62,000 nucleotides of DNA, from NCBI GenBank assembly GCA_009746045.1, contig RPFO01000299.1:2307850-2369849 (forward strand), read 5' to 3'. This DNA is from Mesostigma viride (taxonomy: Eukaryota > Streptophyta > Mesostigmatophyceae > Mesostigmatales > Mesostigmataceae). The number at the start of each line of letters is the position of its first letter. Position 1 is the stretch's first letter. Under the pieces are notes generated by a model that saw nothing but the letters and a program-made list of their open reading frames with translations, did not search any database and had not been told where the DNA came from. Below, piece after piece: positions 1-10,028 of the stretch. Position numbers and translations under genes: made by a program.

Positions 1-463
1 GCCCACGCCCACGCCCACGCCCACGCCCACGCCCACGCCCACGCCCACGCCCACGCCCACGCCCACGCCCACGCCCACGCCCACGCCCACGCCCACGCCC
101 ACGCCCACGCCCACGCCCACGCCCACGCCCACGCCCACGCCCACGCCCACGCCCACGCCCACGCCCACGCCCACGCCCACGCCCACGCCACGCCCACGCC
201 CACGCCCACCCACGCCCACCCACGCCCACGCCCACGCCCACGCCCACGCCCACGCCACGCCCACGCCCACGCCCACGCCCACGCCCACGCCCACGCCCAT
301 GCCAACGCCCACGCCCACGCCCACGCCCACGCCCACGCCCACGCCCACGCCCACGCCCACACCCACGCCCACGCCCACGCCCACGCCCACGCCCACGCCC
401 GCGCCCATGCCCACGCTCACGCCCACGCCCACGCCCACGCCCGCGCCTGCGCCCACCCTAGCC
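1..463. repeat. (GCCCAC)n hexanucleotide array
   Basis: Almost pure GCCCAC hexamers fill the start of the window, with a few one-base deletions (near 187, 210 and 253) and drift toward GCCCGC/GCCCAT after about 400. The window opens inside the array, so its true length is unknown. Reading frames through it encode Pro-Thr or Ala-His dipeptide runs and are not genes. The next 260 bases (464-723) hold nothing I recognise. Confidence 0.95.
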
Positions 464-723
464 TCACCCCTACTCCAAGCCACAAATGCACCGTAAGCCA
501 CAGCCAGAAGTACAGCACAGCAGCGACAATTGCAGACTTAGCCCAGACACACACCTACCCACGTCAATGCCCCTGCCCAGAGACTCGCGGCCTCATCCCA
601 CCCCCCTGCACGAACAGTTCCCAAACAAAAGAAAAGGCAAACAAAAGGAACAAGAGTAGCAAGCTGCATTGCGAGCACATATGCCAGTTCTGGTGCACAT
701 GCCAGGCCGAAAGCAACTCATGA

Positions 724-909
724 TTGCCCCTGCCCCTGCCCCTGCCCCTACCCCTGCCCCTGCCCCTGCCCCTGCCCCTGCCCCTGCCCCTGCCCCTGCC
801 CCTGCCCCTGCCCCTGCCCCTGCCCCTGCCCCTGCCCCTGCCCCTGCCCCTGCCCCTGCCCCTGCCCCTGCCCCTGCCCCTGCCCCTGCCCCTGCTCCTG
901 CCCCTGCCA
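724..909. repeat. (CCCTGC)n hexanucleotide array
   Basis: About 30 uninterrupted CCCTGC hexamers, with single variants near 748 and 896. Both strands are open in several frames (Pro-Ala, Pro-Leu, Gly-Ala runs), which is a product of the repeat. An A-rich stretch with AAT and AAG triplets follows at 935-1010. Confidence 0.95.
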
Positions 910-1010
910 TCACCATTCTAACCACCACACATTACGAAAAGCAAGAAGAAATTATAATAATAATAAGAAGAAATTATAAGAAGAAGAAATAATAATAATA
1001 AACAAGCACA

Positions 1011-2120
1011 AAGTTGACTGCACATGCGACTGTACCAGTAGGCACGTAGCAAATTTTAGCTGCAGCTTCAATTTCAACTTCATTGCAATTGCAAGTGTGA
1101 CTGCATGTGTAATTGCACTACCAATGCCTAATGCCCACTGCATGTGCCCAGTGCGAATGCAATTCAAAAGCAACATGCAATCGAAATTACAGCTGAAGCC
1201 GGCTATTAACAAAGATATTTAAAGCAGTTGTTAACTACAGAGACCCAATGAAAATGCAAATGCAATGAAAAAGCAACAGAAGTTGAAGCCACTGCCACTC
1301 TACCTGCCGACAGTAACACCACCGCCAGCACCCACTCATATCCCAACGACAAGGAAATAGAATTGCCCAAAGCCAGACATACATTGGGACGCATAAGCAA
1401 ACGGCAACGCAAGCGCACATGCAAATGTATACGCAAAGGCAAAGGCAAAGGCAAACAAACGCAAACGCAAACGCAAACGCAAACGCAAACGCAAGCTTGT
1501 CATGTACCTACGCTTAACTGCAAACGCAAACTGTGCACGAAGCAAAAAGATTGGATGGCCAAGATCATGGCAAATACGAGGGCCGAAAACAATCCAACTT
1601 CATCTAAATGTCCGAAATCCTCACGACGTTTCGATGCGCGCTTGAATGTCGAAGGCCTGCGCCGATTATCGATCATAAGTCGAATGTGTAATTGTCGGCT
1701 TATGAGAACTGCTTTGCGACAGTATCACGTCAGGCCGTTCCTGTGCAGCCATTTTCCCTGTGCAGCGGGTGGACAACGTTCACTTTCCGCATTATTCATG
1801 GCTATCGAAGTTAATTCTTACCGACCCCGGCTGCCATGGCCACTGGCCACGCATATCAAGTTCAGGTATTCCCGACCTGTAGCGCAGCAGATTTCTGTTG
1901 GAAGGCATCCTAAGCATCGTGATAAAAGAAATCCGAACAATAGACATTCATGCTGCATCTAAGGACATTATGGCATTTGTATATACTGCAAGTACATGTA
2001 TCGACATTGCCGTGATTGCTAACCCCGACTCACCATGAACAGGAACTTTCCCTCTGCCTCCATGAAATGTACTTCGTGAAATGTACTGTAATACATATGA
2101 TGTACTACGATGATAATCAT
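1011..2120. other. Non-coding stretch with a small (GCAAAC)n array
   Basis: No gene is recognised. A short purine-rich GGCAAA/GCAAAC hexamer array lies at 1433-1494. The plus-strand reading frame at 1363-1962 passes through this array, has low-complexity Lys/Gln/Thr content and resembles no family I know, so I do not call it a gene. Confidence 0.6.
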
Positions 2121-2733
2121 CCCAGCAAAGCCATAGTACACCTTCCGTTTCGACCGCCATGTCGGCCACTAGTCCGGATAGCTCAATGTGCACCTGACCT
2201 TGACACTAATCGCACAAACAGCCACAATTTTGCAAGCAAGAAGACATGGCTACCTCGGCATTTCATGAAATGTACTTCGTGAAATGCATTTCGTGAAATG
2301 TACTAAGGAACGTGATTGGCCGGCGTTCGCTCGCCAAATCTCGCAAAATGTACTAAGGCACGTGATTGGTCCCGCAAAATGTACTAAGGAACGTGATTGG
2401 CCGGCGAAGATTCTGTTTGCTGCAATTAAAATTCCCTACAGAATCTTCGCCGGCCAATCACGTTCCTTAGTACATTTTGCGGGACCAATCACGTGCCTTA
2501 GTACATTTTGCGAGATTTGGCGAGCGAACGCCGGCCAATCACGTTCCTTAGTACATTTCACGAAATGCATTTCACGAAGTACATTTCATGAAATGCCGAG
2601 GTAGCCATGTCTTCTTGCTTGCAAAATTGTGGCTGTTTGTGCGATTAGTGTCAAGGTCAGGTGCACATTGAGCTATCCGGACTAGTGGCCGACATGGCGG
2701 TCGAAACGGAAGGTGTGCTATGGCTTTGCTGGG
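2121..2733. repeat. Near-perfect long inverted repeat, 296-bp arms, 21-bp spacer
   Basis: Positions 2121-2416 are the reverse complement of 2438-2733, around a 21-base A/T-rich spacer (2417-2437). I saw one mismatch (2137 against 2717) and no net indel. Each arm holds two to three copies of a motif made of AAATGTACTAAGG followed by ACGTGATTGG (an inverted CCAAT box). Each arm also carries the first 25 codons of the same ORF: rightward from 2661, and its mirror copy leftward from 2193. The structure therefore looks like a promoter plus 5' coding segment duplicated head to head. It would extrude as a cruciform or fold into a hairpin RNA. Confidence 0.93.
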
Positions 2734-3318
2734 ACATAATCGTGGCTATCTGCTTCCTGGCTTTCGCTATCATGGTGATGGGACACCATGGGAAGCGCAA
2801 GTTCGCAGCCATAGTGCTAAGCGGCAGCACCCATGCCGGCAGCCTAGTGACCGACGAGACGTTCGACTGTAAGTGCGGCCACGAGTGCATGAAGCCCATT
2901 AGAATATCACATCTCCAGGCATTGCGAAGCGCCTGGTTTTCGCCCGGGCGGAAGCAAGAGGACAGGAAGGCGGCGATAAAGCAGCAGCTGCACCAGGGGG
3001 GGTACGACGCCATAACCACGATGTCGTCATCTACTCGTCACAAGTTCGTTCATGGCGCTGGTTTTCGGTTCGTTCTCGACGGGGGAGTCAAGGATATGAA
3101 CATAGGGTTTGTGACCCCTTTTCACTTTCGCGTTTCACTTTCGAGGCGGCCTTCAGGCACTGCCTGAAAATTAGCAACCACGTTTGGAACTCTTCGGACC
3201 ACCTGTGAAACTAATCACATTTGATGATGTGCTGGCGGGCCTGGGCATCGCATTTGAGCATTACTTCGAGCAGGGCTCAACAAGCTCGATTCGCCAACTC
3301 AACCCGAAGAAGCCCTAA
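2661..3318 (+). pseudogene. Decayed transposon-like ORF with a C-x-C-x3-C motif
   Basis: An open frame runs from an ATG at 2661 to a stop near 3167. Coding-like sequence then continues in another frame (about 3139-3210) and again after a stop to about 3318, so the original ORF carries at least one frameshift and one nonsense change. The first 25 codons lie inside the inverted repeat. Residues 24-41 are hydrophobic. Next comes a Cys motif (DCKCGHECM), then a basic stretch rich in Arg, Lys and Gln. The arrangement (Cys cluster, charged helix, short aromatic segment ending NHVW) recalls proteins of eukaryotic DNA transposons. I cannot name the superfamily and this is a low-confidence guess. Confidence 0.4.
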
Positions 3319-3595
3319 GCTGCGGTAAGACATATATTTGTGTGGATGGCTCTTGATATCATGCTGAATTTCTAGTCTTCTCTAGGTGGACAGTTCATGT
3401 GCAGCCATACAGGTCATCCATGTGTGTTTTAACCATGTTGCATGTGCCACAGATATTATGAGCAGTATTTACTAAGTGTGCTGGAGTCGTTGTTGCATGC
3501 TTGTTGTATTTCACAGTTCACGCCTGCATGAACGCATCGTTGATACTAATGATTATTCATATTGCATGACTGTTCTATTGGGGACGCCGCGCTTG

Positions 3596-5350
3596 ATGTC
3601 ACAACGTGGCCGAAAGGGTGCATCCACCGCTGACGGCCGGTGGGTGAAATCGATGGACGCATTTCCGAAGAAGCCAGCCGCGGGCCACACCCATGGCGCG
3701 GGCGGGGCGCGGGGGCGGGGCGGGGGCGGGGGAGAAGGCGCGGGTGCGGGCGCGGGCGCCACCCAAGACGCGGGCGCGGGCGCGGGCCCGGGCGGGGGCG
3801 GGGGCGGGGGCGCAGGCGCCGGCGCGGGTGCGGGCGCCACCCAAGGCGCGCGCGCGGGCGCGGGCGGGGGTGGGGGCGCAGGCGCCGGCGCGGGTGCGGG
3901 CGCGGGCGCCACCGCCGACTTGGATGATGAGCCAGCAACCGAAGCCGAGAGGGAGAGGCACCGCTCTTCGAAGGTGTTCGATCTCGAAGTGTTTTGGGGC
4001 CCGGATATGACCGTGTATGTCCGCTGGCGCCTAGCCGCATCGGAGACGTTGGTAAATGCACCGGTGAACAAGTGGCAGCCCACAGGGCCTAATGGCGAGG
4101 CTTGTGACGGGGTCACGCCCATTGGGTACACCCCGCAGGGAGATCCTGTCTATGGGTGCCTCCTCATAGAGCGTGGCAAGGCCCCCAAAGGAAGTCCTGG
4201 TCTAGTGCCGCTTTTTGAATGGGACGAGGGCGGTGCCAGGAGATGTACCTGCGCTAGCCTTCACAGCCTTTTTCCTGACATCGTCGCCGCTGAGAAGCAG
4301 CAGTTGCTGGACGGATGGATTGAGCAGGTGCCAAAGTCCGTGGAGGATGTGCGTGCCAACAACGAGAATCTGTTCGACATCATGGAGCAAAAGCTCAAAG
4401 AGAAGCGTGAACTGCAAGCGAACAAGGCGGTACCCTTACCGCTGCGATCTGCAGGCGACCAGTCGGTTGCGCGGGCAACACGAGCACTGAGGCTGCCCAT
4501 AAAACAAGTAATCTCACACGTCGCTTGCCCTGCCCGCGAGATTCAAGCGCAGATCAACCGCGCATGTGCGCCCGCTGCGCGAGGGAGCACATCAACGGCA
4601 ACGCCCGCTTTGCGCACACTGATTTCCGGCAGGCACACCTTCAAGGTGAATGGAAGCCTCATACGACGCAGCGACCTACTCGTTGTTAAGCGGCCAGCCG
4701 TCACCTGCGGGCAGGGAATGCCGTGGGCACCACACATGCTGGTGAAGGTCCTTGATCTGGAAGGCGATCGCACGGAGCGTGACAGCATTGTCGCCTCTCC
4801 TTACTACGCACCGTCGTGGACGGGCCAGTTTTCTAGAGTGACATTAGGTGGCGGCAGCGCAGGGATGACGGTCCCCATTTCTGATGTACACCTGCAGCAC
4901 TGGACAGTGGGCGGTACGGCAGAGGTGCACCAGCCTGAGCTGATCAGTACCGGCAAACTGTCAGCTGCCACGGTGGCGGCGTTGAAAGAGCACCCGCAGA
5001 TTGACTTTGAGCATTACAAGACTGCCACCGCCGCCAGGGCAGCAGCAAAGGATGACTGCAATGCCTACTTTGCCGAGCATGGAGCACGTGCGCTTATCGG
5101 GATGCGCCTGTGTGCCCTGTTTCCGGGGATAGCGAGGAAGAGGGAGCGCTTCCATGGCTGGGTCACTAAGGTTCAGGAAAGGGGAGGTCACCTGCTCATC
5201 AAGGCGATGTGGGCTGATGGGCAGTATGAGGACTATCATGCCCTGGCGGAGGTGACGCAGTTCGTGTGCGGCTGCCCACACCCAGTCGAGGCATTTGGCC
5301 GCGCTCGCTTCTTTCCACAGGAGCTAGGCTGGCACCGTGAACGCAGGTGA
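3596..5350 (+). CDS. Unrecognised protein with a Gly/Ala repeat N-terminus
   Basis: An open frame extends back to 3476. The ATG at 3596 is the more plausible start and gives 584 aa, but an upstream exon is possible because a GTAAGA donor-like site lies at 3325. Residues of roughly 35-105 are a Gly/Ala tract encoded by GCGGGC/GGCGCC repeats. The remainder is complex and compositionally normal: an acidic linker, a WRLAASE region, a lysine/glutamate-rich coiled-coil-like stretch encoded near 4380-4425, and two Gly/Trp/Asp-rich blocks encoded near 4735-4900 and 5150-5260 that could be small beta-barrel (Tudor/BAH-like) domains. I do not recognise the family. It lies just downstream of the decayed transposon ORF in the same orientation, so it may be a second transposon protein. 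No stop interrupts the frame, which argues for recent function. Confidence 0.5.
   Translation: MSQRGRKGASTADGRWVKSMDAFPKKPAAGHTHGAGGARGRGGGGGEGAGAGAGATQDAGAGAGPGGGGGGGAGAGAGAGATQGARAGAGGGGGAGAGAGAGAGATADLDDEPATEAERERHRSSKVFDLEVFWGPDMTVYVRWRLAASETLVNAPVNKWQPTGPNGEACDGVTPIGYTPQGDPVYGCLLIERGKAPKGSPGLVPLFEWDEGGARRCTCASLHSLFPDIVAAEKQQLLDGWIEQVPKSVEDVRANNENLFDIMEQKLKEKRELQANKAVPLPLRSAGDQSVARATRALRLPIKQVISHVACPAREIQAQINRACAPAARGSTSTATPALRTLISGRHTFKVNGSLIRRSDLLVVKRPAVTCGQGMPWAPHMLVKVLDLEGDRTERDSIVASPYYAPSWTGQFSRVTLGGGSAGMTVPISDVHLQHWTVGGTAEVHQPELISTGKLSAATVAALKEHPQIDFEHYKTATAARAAAKDDCNAYFAEHGARALIGMRLCALFPGIARKRERFHGWVTKVQERGGHLLIKAMWADGQYEDYHALAEVTQFVCGCPHPVEAFGRARFFPQELGWHRERR
3700..3915. repeat. 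GC-only minisatellite encoding the Gly/Ala tract
   Basis: The stretch consists of GCGGGC, GGGGGC and GGCGCC units with three recurring GGCGCCACC blocks (near 3758, 3834 and 3906). It is about 95% G+C and sits inside the 3596-5350 reading frame. Runs of GGGGGC make it a strong G-quadruplex candidate on the plus strand. Confidence 0.85.
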
Positions 5351-5397
5351 TGGCACCCACATAGACGATGCCGTCCCTGCTGTGCACAGTGACAGTG

Positions 5398-5556
5398 AAG
5401 GCGGGGAGGAGGAGGAAGAGGGAGAGAAAGAGGGGGAGAAAGAGGGGGAGGAGGAGGGGAGGAGGAGGGAGAGGGGGAGGGAGAGGGGAGGGAGAATGGG
5501 AGGGGGAGGGGGAGGAGGAAGAGGGAGAGGGAGAGGGAGAGGGAGAGGAGGATGCG
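5398..5556. repeat. Polypurine (GGGGAGA) tract
   Basis: About 155 bases of almost pure G/A on the plus strand, immediately after the end of the 3596-5350 ORF. Irregular GGGGAG and GGAGGA units end in a clean (GAGGGA)n run. A mirror-like purine strand of this length can form triplex H-DNA. Overlapping Glu/Gly/Arg or Pro/Ser/Leu reading frames here come from the repeat. Confidence 0.9.
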
Positions 5557-6014
5557 GAATGGGAGCCGGGGATGACTGGTAGATGAGACGGTGCCATCTA
5601 CCGGCGCATGGAATGAAGTGGTAGACAAGTTTACTCATGGTTGTCGGCAAGTAGAGCATGCACGCCTGGCCTAGCTGAATTTAAATCAATGAGTTGAGTT
5701 TGGAGAGGCTGCATTTTGCTTGGATGAAGAATGTGTTAGCATGGCCAAACTTTTATGGCTTGTAGCCAAATCCTCTTGGGGTATGTGCACAGTGTACTAG
5801 CGGTGTTGTGCAATTGCGAGGATTCCTGTCTTGTAGCGATGTGGCCTCTCACCCTGCAGCCTGGTAGATGTGTTGGCATGCAGCCACCCATCATTGGTCA
5901 TCCGATCTGGTGTGATTTGCATTTGCACACCTTGTATTAAGGCCATGATATGATGATGTCTTGTTATTTTTAATGTGTATATGCGAAAAGAGGCATAATA
6001 TGCTTGTATATAGT
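5557..6014. other. Non-coding spacer
   Basis: No gene, RNA or recognised repeat is seen. Base composition drops toward A/T after about 5650, leading into the ~173-bp tandem repeats. Confidence 0.6.
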
Positions 6015-6790
6015 GCTAGCAAATGTCACTACCTTTACCTATGCCTGACCTTACAAGTTGAGGATGGTCTAATGTAGTGGCAAACAGGTTATTTACAACA
6101 ATTCACAGTTTTCTGACATAGTTTGAGGCAACTATACTTACCAAAATGCTTGAAAAAGGCAAAAATTGCACCATTTATGCTAGCAAACGTCACTATTTTG
6201 AGATCAAACTGGGCCCAAACTTGGCCCATGGTCTAATCTAGTGGTGTTTAGGTTGCTTCCAACATTTCATAGCTTTCTGACATAGTTTGATATTGTTTAG
6301 TAGCTTACACTGAGCAAAATGCTTGAAAATGGCAAAAAATGCACCATTTATGCTAGCAAACGTCACTATTTTGACGTCAGACTGAGCCCAAACTTGGCCC
6401 ATGGTCTAATCTAGTGGTGTTTAGGTTGCTTCCAATATTTCATAGCTTTATGACGTAGTTTGATATTGTTTAGTAGCTTACACTGAGCAAAATGCTTGAA
6501 AATGGCAAAAAATGCAGTATTTATGCTAGCAAACGTCACTATTTTGAGTTCAGATTGACCCCAAACTTTGTGCATGGTCTATTCTAGTGGTAATTAGGTT
6601 GCTTGCAAATATCCATGATGGTTTGACGTGATTTATTACTGTTTCCTATTTATTACTATTTAATTTAACAAAAAATGACAAAAATGTACCTTCATTGCTA
6701 GCAAATGTCACCAAGATGACGTCCGATCGATACCAAACTTTGTACGAGGTCTATTTTGGTTGCAAACATCATGCATGACAATTTTCAGCA
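6015..6790. repeat. Diverged ~173-bp tandem satellite, about 4.5 copies
   Basis: The phrase GCTAGCAAAYGTCAC recurs at 6015, 6179, 6352, 6525 and 6697, giving spacings of 164, 173, 173 and 172. Between these, the units share TGGTCTAATCTAGTGGT, AGGTTGCTT and AAAATGCTTGAAAA segments. The two central copies are the most alike and the outer copies are diverged. The region is A/T-rich and non-coding. Confidence 0.9.
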
Positions 6791-6869
6791 TAAAAAGACA
6801 AACTTCGGTACGAAGTACATTTTGCGTGCTGGAGTACATTCTTAATGGCTGGTAGGGATGTGGCCCACG

Positions 6870-7945
6870 CGCATTAAAAATTAAAATTAAATTATAACAT
6901 GCCTCCGTGGGGAGGTCATGTAGCACATATTCCATGATGGATGGGGTGGAGGAAGCCGCGTGATCGAACTATACTAACTCTAGATAAGCTATCTAAAAAA
7001 TCCTAACTACACTACTCATCAAAACGCCTCCTCCGCTTGGGGGGAGGTGGCTTGCCCACAGGGTCGGGCGTGTGCGCCTTGACAATCTTCTTCCACCGCG
7101 TCTTTTCCTGCATGACAGTCCAAAGACGGGAGAGAGAGTGGATGCGGTGCTCAAACTGGGCTGGGACCACTACTAAGGTCGTCCAGCAACATCTGAACGT
7201 AGTTCGTGACAGGTTTCCCAACCCGTTTGGGAATGTCCGCGGGGCCAGGCCAGGTCAGAATGTGCCGCCCTGGCTGGCCAAGCCGCTGGGGGCCGGCCAG
7301 ACCGAGGGTGGTGTCGACCTGGCTGGTGCGGGCAAGGTGTCCTACAAATGCTATCCTACGCTGCCTAATCTCGTCCGAAACACGAGGCATGCCATGATAC
7401 AAAGACTCTGATGACGGACGCTCGGAAAAACCTACGTTAAGGACCTGTCGGAGCATCCTGTAAACCGTGCATGCCGTCTAGCCTAGCTGCCAGTTTGGGT
7501 GGGAGGGTCCACGCCTCGGCGCCATACGTGAGCACCGTGAGGACGAGGACCTTGAAGAGCATGCGCTTGCGGTGCCCGCCCAGGCCCTTCGAGCGCCAGT
7601 AGGGTGTGAGCGAACGGAGCTTGGCCCAGGCAAGGCCGATGCGGGTGTCCACATCGTCGGCGGTGTCAGGAAGCCAGCTCCCCAACAGCTTGAAGCGGTC
7701 GCGGCCGAACGGGACCTCCGTCCCATCGAGCAGGCGCGGCAGCGGTGGTTGACTAGAGGCCCCAATCACCATCGCCTCGGTTTTGACACTAATCTCCAAC
7801 CCCACCGCCCGCGCCTCCAGGCCCAGGCAGTCCAGCCAGGTCTGAATGTGCTCGGGGCTCTCGATGAGGGTGGTATCATCCGCATAAATCCCACGCGCAT
7901 GTGCGCCCATAATGGCCCCCATGGATGATGCCTTCAACATTTAGC
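6870..7945 (-). pseudogene. RTE-like LINE: 3' end of reverse transcriptase plus 3' UTR
   Basis: On the minus strand this fragment starts inside the RT palm. A YADDTTL catalytic motif (C box) is encoded at about 7875-7890. It is followed by the thumb (LTYGAEAWTL) and an RTE-type C-terminal segment ending in a Pro/Arg/Lys-rich tail at 7012. At least two frameshifts (near 7440 and 7215) break it. The 3' UTR (7011-6870) ends in the hairpin CCTCC-CCAC-GGAGG (6902-6915) and an AATTTAATTTTAAT tail, so the 3' end is intact and the 5' end is truncated. The same 3' UTR recurs at 12359-12510 (minus) and 35300-35610 (plus). Confidence 0.85.
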
Positions 7946-8037
7946 CATGCTTTGTCTATAATGGGACCCCCATGGATGTTGCATTAAGAATTTAGCCATG
8001 CTATGCCATGCAGAGAGATGCTCTCTGTCGAGAAGCC
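7946..8037 (+). mobile_element. Short plus-strand scrap of family-1 3' UTR
   Basis: Contains the GCCATGC...CAGAGAG...CTCTCTG...GAGAAGCCAT block seen in the plus orientation at 10028-10110 and 61863-61960. It directly abuts the tail of the minus-strand ORF1 element that begins at 8038. Confidence 0.55.
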
Positions 8038-10028
8038 ATTAATTAATTAATTAATTATCAACATCACTCCGTTGGGAGTAGATGTAGCACATAGCCCTGA
8101 GAAGGGGCATATGGCTTTTAATACATTCTAGGCTACTTCATGCAAGGGTGGGAATGTAAGCTACCCCTGCTCTAGGTGCACCAGGGCACCCGCACCCTCA
8201 TGGTCTATCACGCTATGCCCGGGTAAGGGGGGAGCATGCCTGTGAGGGGGAAGATCATCATGGCTATACAAAAAACTAGAGCGTGGCATCTCAGCAGAGA
8301 GCAGCTCTCTGCATGGGCACAGCATTACTAAATAAAACTAGGCATCGTCTGGAGTGTGGCTCATCATAGGCACACATGTACATGACTAAAAAGGCTAGGC
8401 CTAAGCTGGTATAGTGCCTGTAGTAGGCGGGCATGTACAAGGCCACTGTCTAACTATTCTACACTACTGCTGTATTCCCCTAGGCTGGGGCTGGAGTTGC
8501 TGGGGCCGCGGTGGTCGAGGGGGTCGCTTGCCAGGGCTTGTGGCCGACGTAGATGGCCGCCCCCTTCCAGTACACCGGCTGGCCCGCCTTGGTCTGCCGG
8601 AGCTGGGTGTAGGTCGGCCATAGCTCCCGTCGCCGTTGTTGCTGTGCCAGGGTCAAGTCGTCGTCCACGGTGAAGGGAGTATTCGCGAGCCGCTTGCGGC
8701 GTCTGAGAAACGAAATCTTGTCCGCTGGGCTATCAAAGATGAGAAGAAGCGGAGGCGCCCCTGCCTTACCCCGCGCGCGGGGGAGGCGGTGGGCGGTCAG
8801 CTTGATCTCACCAAGAAGGCCCATGCGTGCAAGGATTTTGCTCTCAAACGCACGTGCAAGCTTCTCGGAATTCTCACCTTCTTCCATGGCCAAGTTCTTG
8901 AGTATGGCGTTGAGGCTGCGCTTGGCGAGCTCGGCCTCCTCGCGGAGGTCAAGCGTCTGCCGCTGGAGCTGGGCTGCGACGGCGGAGGTGGTGGAGGTGG
9001 TATGTTGCTTAAGCATGTCCGCCCAGGTCGTGATGGGAGGAGCATCGCCGGCCGGGCCAGCCGAGGCTGGCTTGGCGGCAATGTCCTTCACTGCCTGGGC
9101 GGTGAGGCCTGCCGTGTTCTGCAAGACCTCGATAGCGATTGCATTATCCTTGAGGCGCTGGTCGATGTCGCGGAGCTGAGCGGTGATGGAGTCGGTGGAG
9201 GCGGAGGGGGGGGGGGGGTGGAGGCGAGGAGGGTGGCGGTGGCGGTGGGGATGGTGGGAAGCTCAGCAGCCAGCGTGCCACCAATTGCCGCCACATCTGC
9301 GGCAAGAGGGGTCACGTGCTGCTCGAAAGCTTCCTTGAGGAGGGTGCGGATGGTGGCTTCGGTGGGGAAGGTGGAGGGGGGCGGTTTGGAAGCCCAGATC
9401 TCGGCTTCGGAGCGTCCAACAAGGGAGCAGAGGGCGAAGCGTTGGAGCTTGGGGCGACTCATGCGGGGAAGGACGGGGAGAGTCTCGGCGGGGTCGACAA
9501 GCTGGCCAGTACCAGGCCCGCGGCCGCGGTTGTGGGACGTGAGGTACACGCACAGGGCTAGAAGCGAGGCGTGATTGCCGTGAAACACGTCTTCCATGAA
9601 CCAACTGGGGCTGCGTTGCCAGAAGCCGGAGCTGTTGACGTCGAAGGAGGTCTCTTCCCAGGGCGGCTCAGCAGAGCGACTGCGCTTAGGATCAGGCGAT
9701 GCAGATGGCGAGGCAGGCCCGGGAGGCTGGGCGAGCACCAGTGCACGACTAGCGTCACCGTTGCCATCTGGGCCGGTGGGCGAAGCTGCAGCCGAAGCTG
9801 CAGGCGTATTTTCATTGCCGAGCGCAGCCGCCAGGCTGCGTTGCGTCGAGAGGCGTTTGCTCATCGTATATTGCGTAATAGCGTCGGAAAATTATATCAG
9901 CATGTGCGTCGTAGAAAGACGCATCGATTGTGATATTCACGGCTAAATTCGGTGCTCAAACGTGAAAGTTATGAGCTCCGCCGTCAGCCATGGCTATCTC
10001 GTGGCTCGTGGCTCATTTCTGTGGCTCG
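8038..10028 (-). mobile_element. ORF1-only LINE derivative, family 1, copy A
   Basis: The element runs on the minus strand from a GTGGCTC-repeat 5' UTR (about 10028-9865) through ORF1 (9864-8480) and a ~440-base 3' UTR to the hairpin ACTCC-CAAC-GGAGT (8066-8079) and an (AATT)n tail. There is no endonuclease or reverse transcriptase between ORF1 and the tail, so the element is non-autonomous. Sister copies lie at 52724-56440, 56900-58170 and 60536-61862, with fragments at 17265-18060, 50285-50745 and 58795-59290. Confidence 0.8.
8480..9864 (-). CDS. L1-type ORF1-like protein (one frameshift)
   Basis: The protein starts with ATG at 9864 (MSKRLSTQRSL) and ends at 8480, about 460 aa if the break is ignored. 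The frame changes near a ten-base G run (9207-9217), between the Pro-rich linker and the coiled-coil part, so the ORF track splits here into two frames. Order of parts: a Ser/Ala/Pro-rich N-terminus, a globular segment, a low-complexity Pro/Ser/Thr linker, a helix with heptads (RDIDQRLKDN type), an RRM-like segment, and a C-terminal block with DDDLTLAQQQRRRELWPTY, which fits the C-terminal domain of L1 ORF1 RNA-binding proteins. The homopolymer could be a real mutation, an assembly slip or a slippery site. Confidence 0.7.

Noticed and set aside
1363-1962. 199-codon plus-strand frame
   Set aside because: Low-complexity N-terminal half from the GCAAAC repeat, no known motif, no splice or codon support.
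8636-9574. 312-codon plus-strand frame
   Set aside because: Antisense shadow of the LINE ORF1 on the minus strand. The same applies to similar frames at 55379-55787, 59779-60480 and 61168-61704.
9457-9864. A separate gene upstream of the ORF1 frame
   Set aside because: Copies B and D show the same MSKR/TSKR-type start continuing into the ORF1 body, so it is one protein with a frame break.
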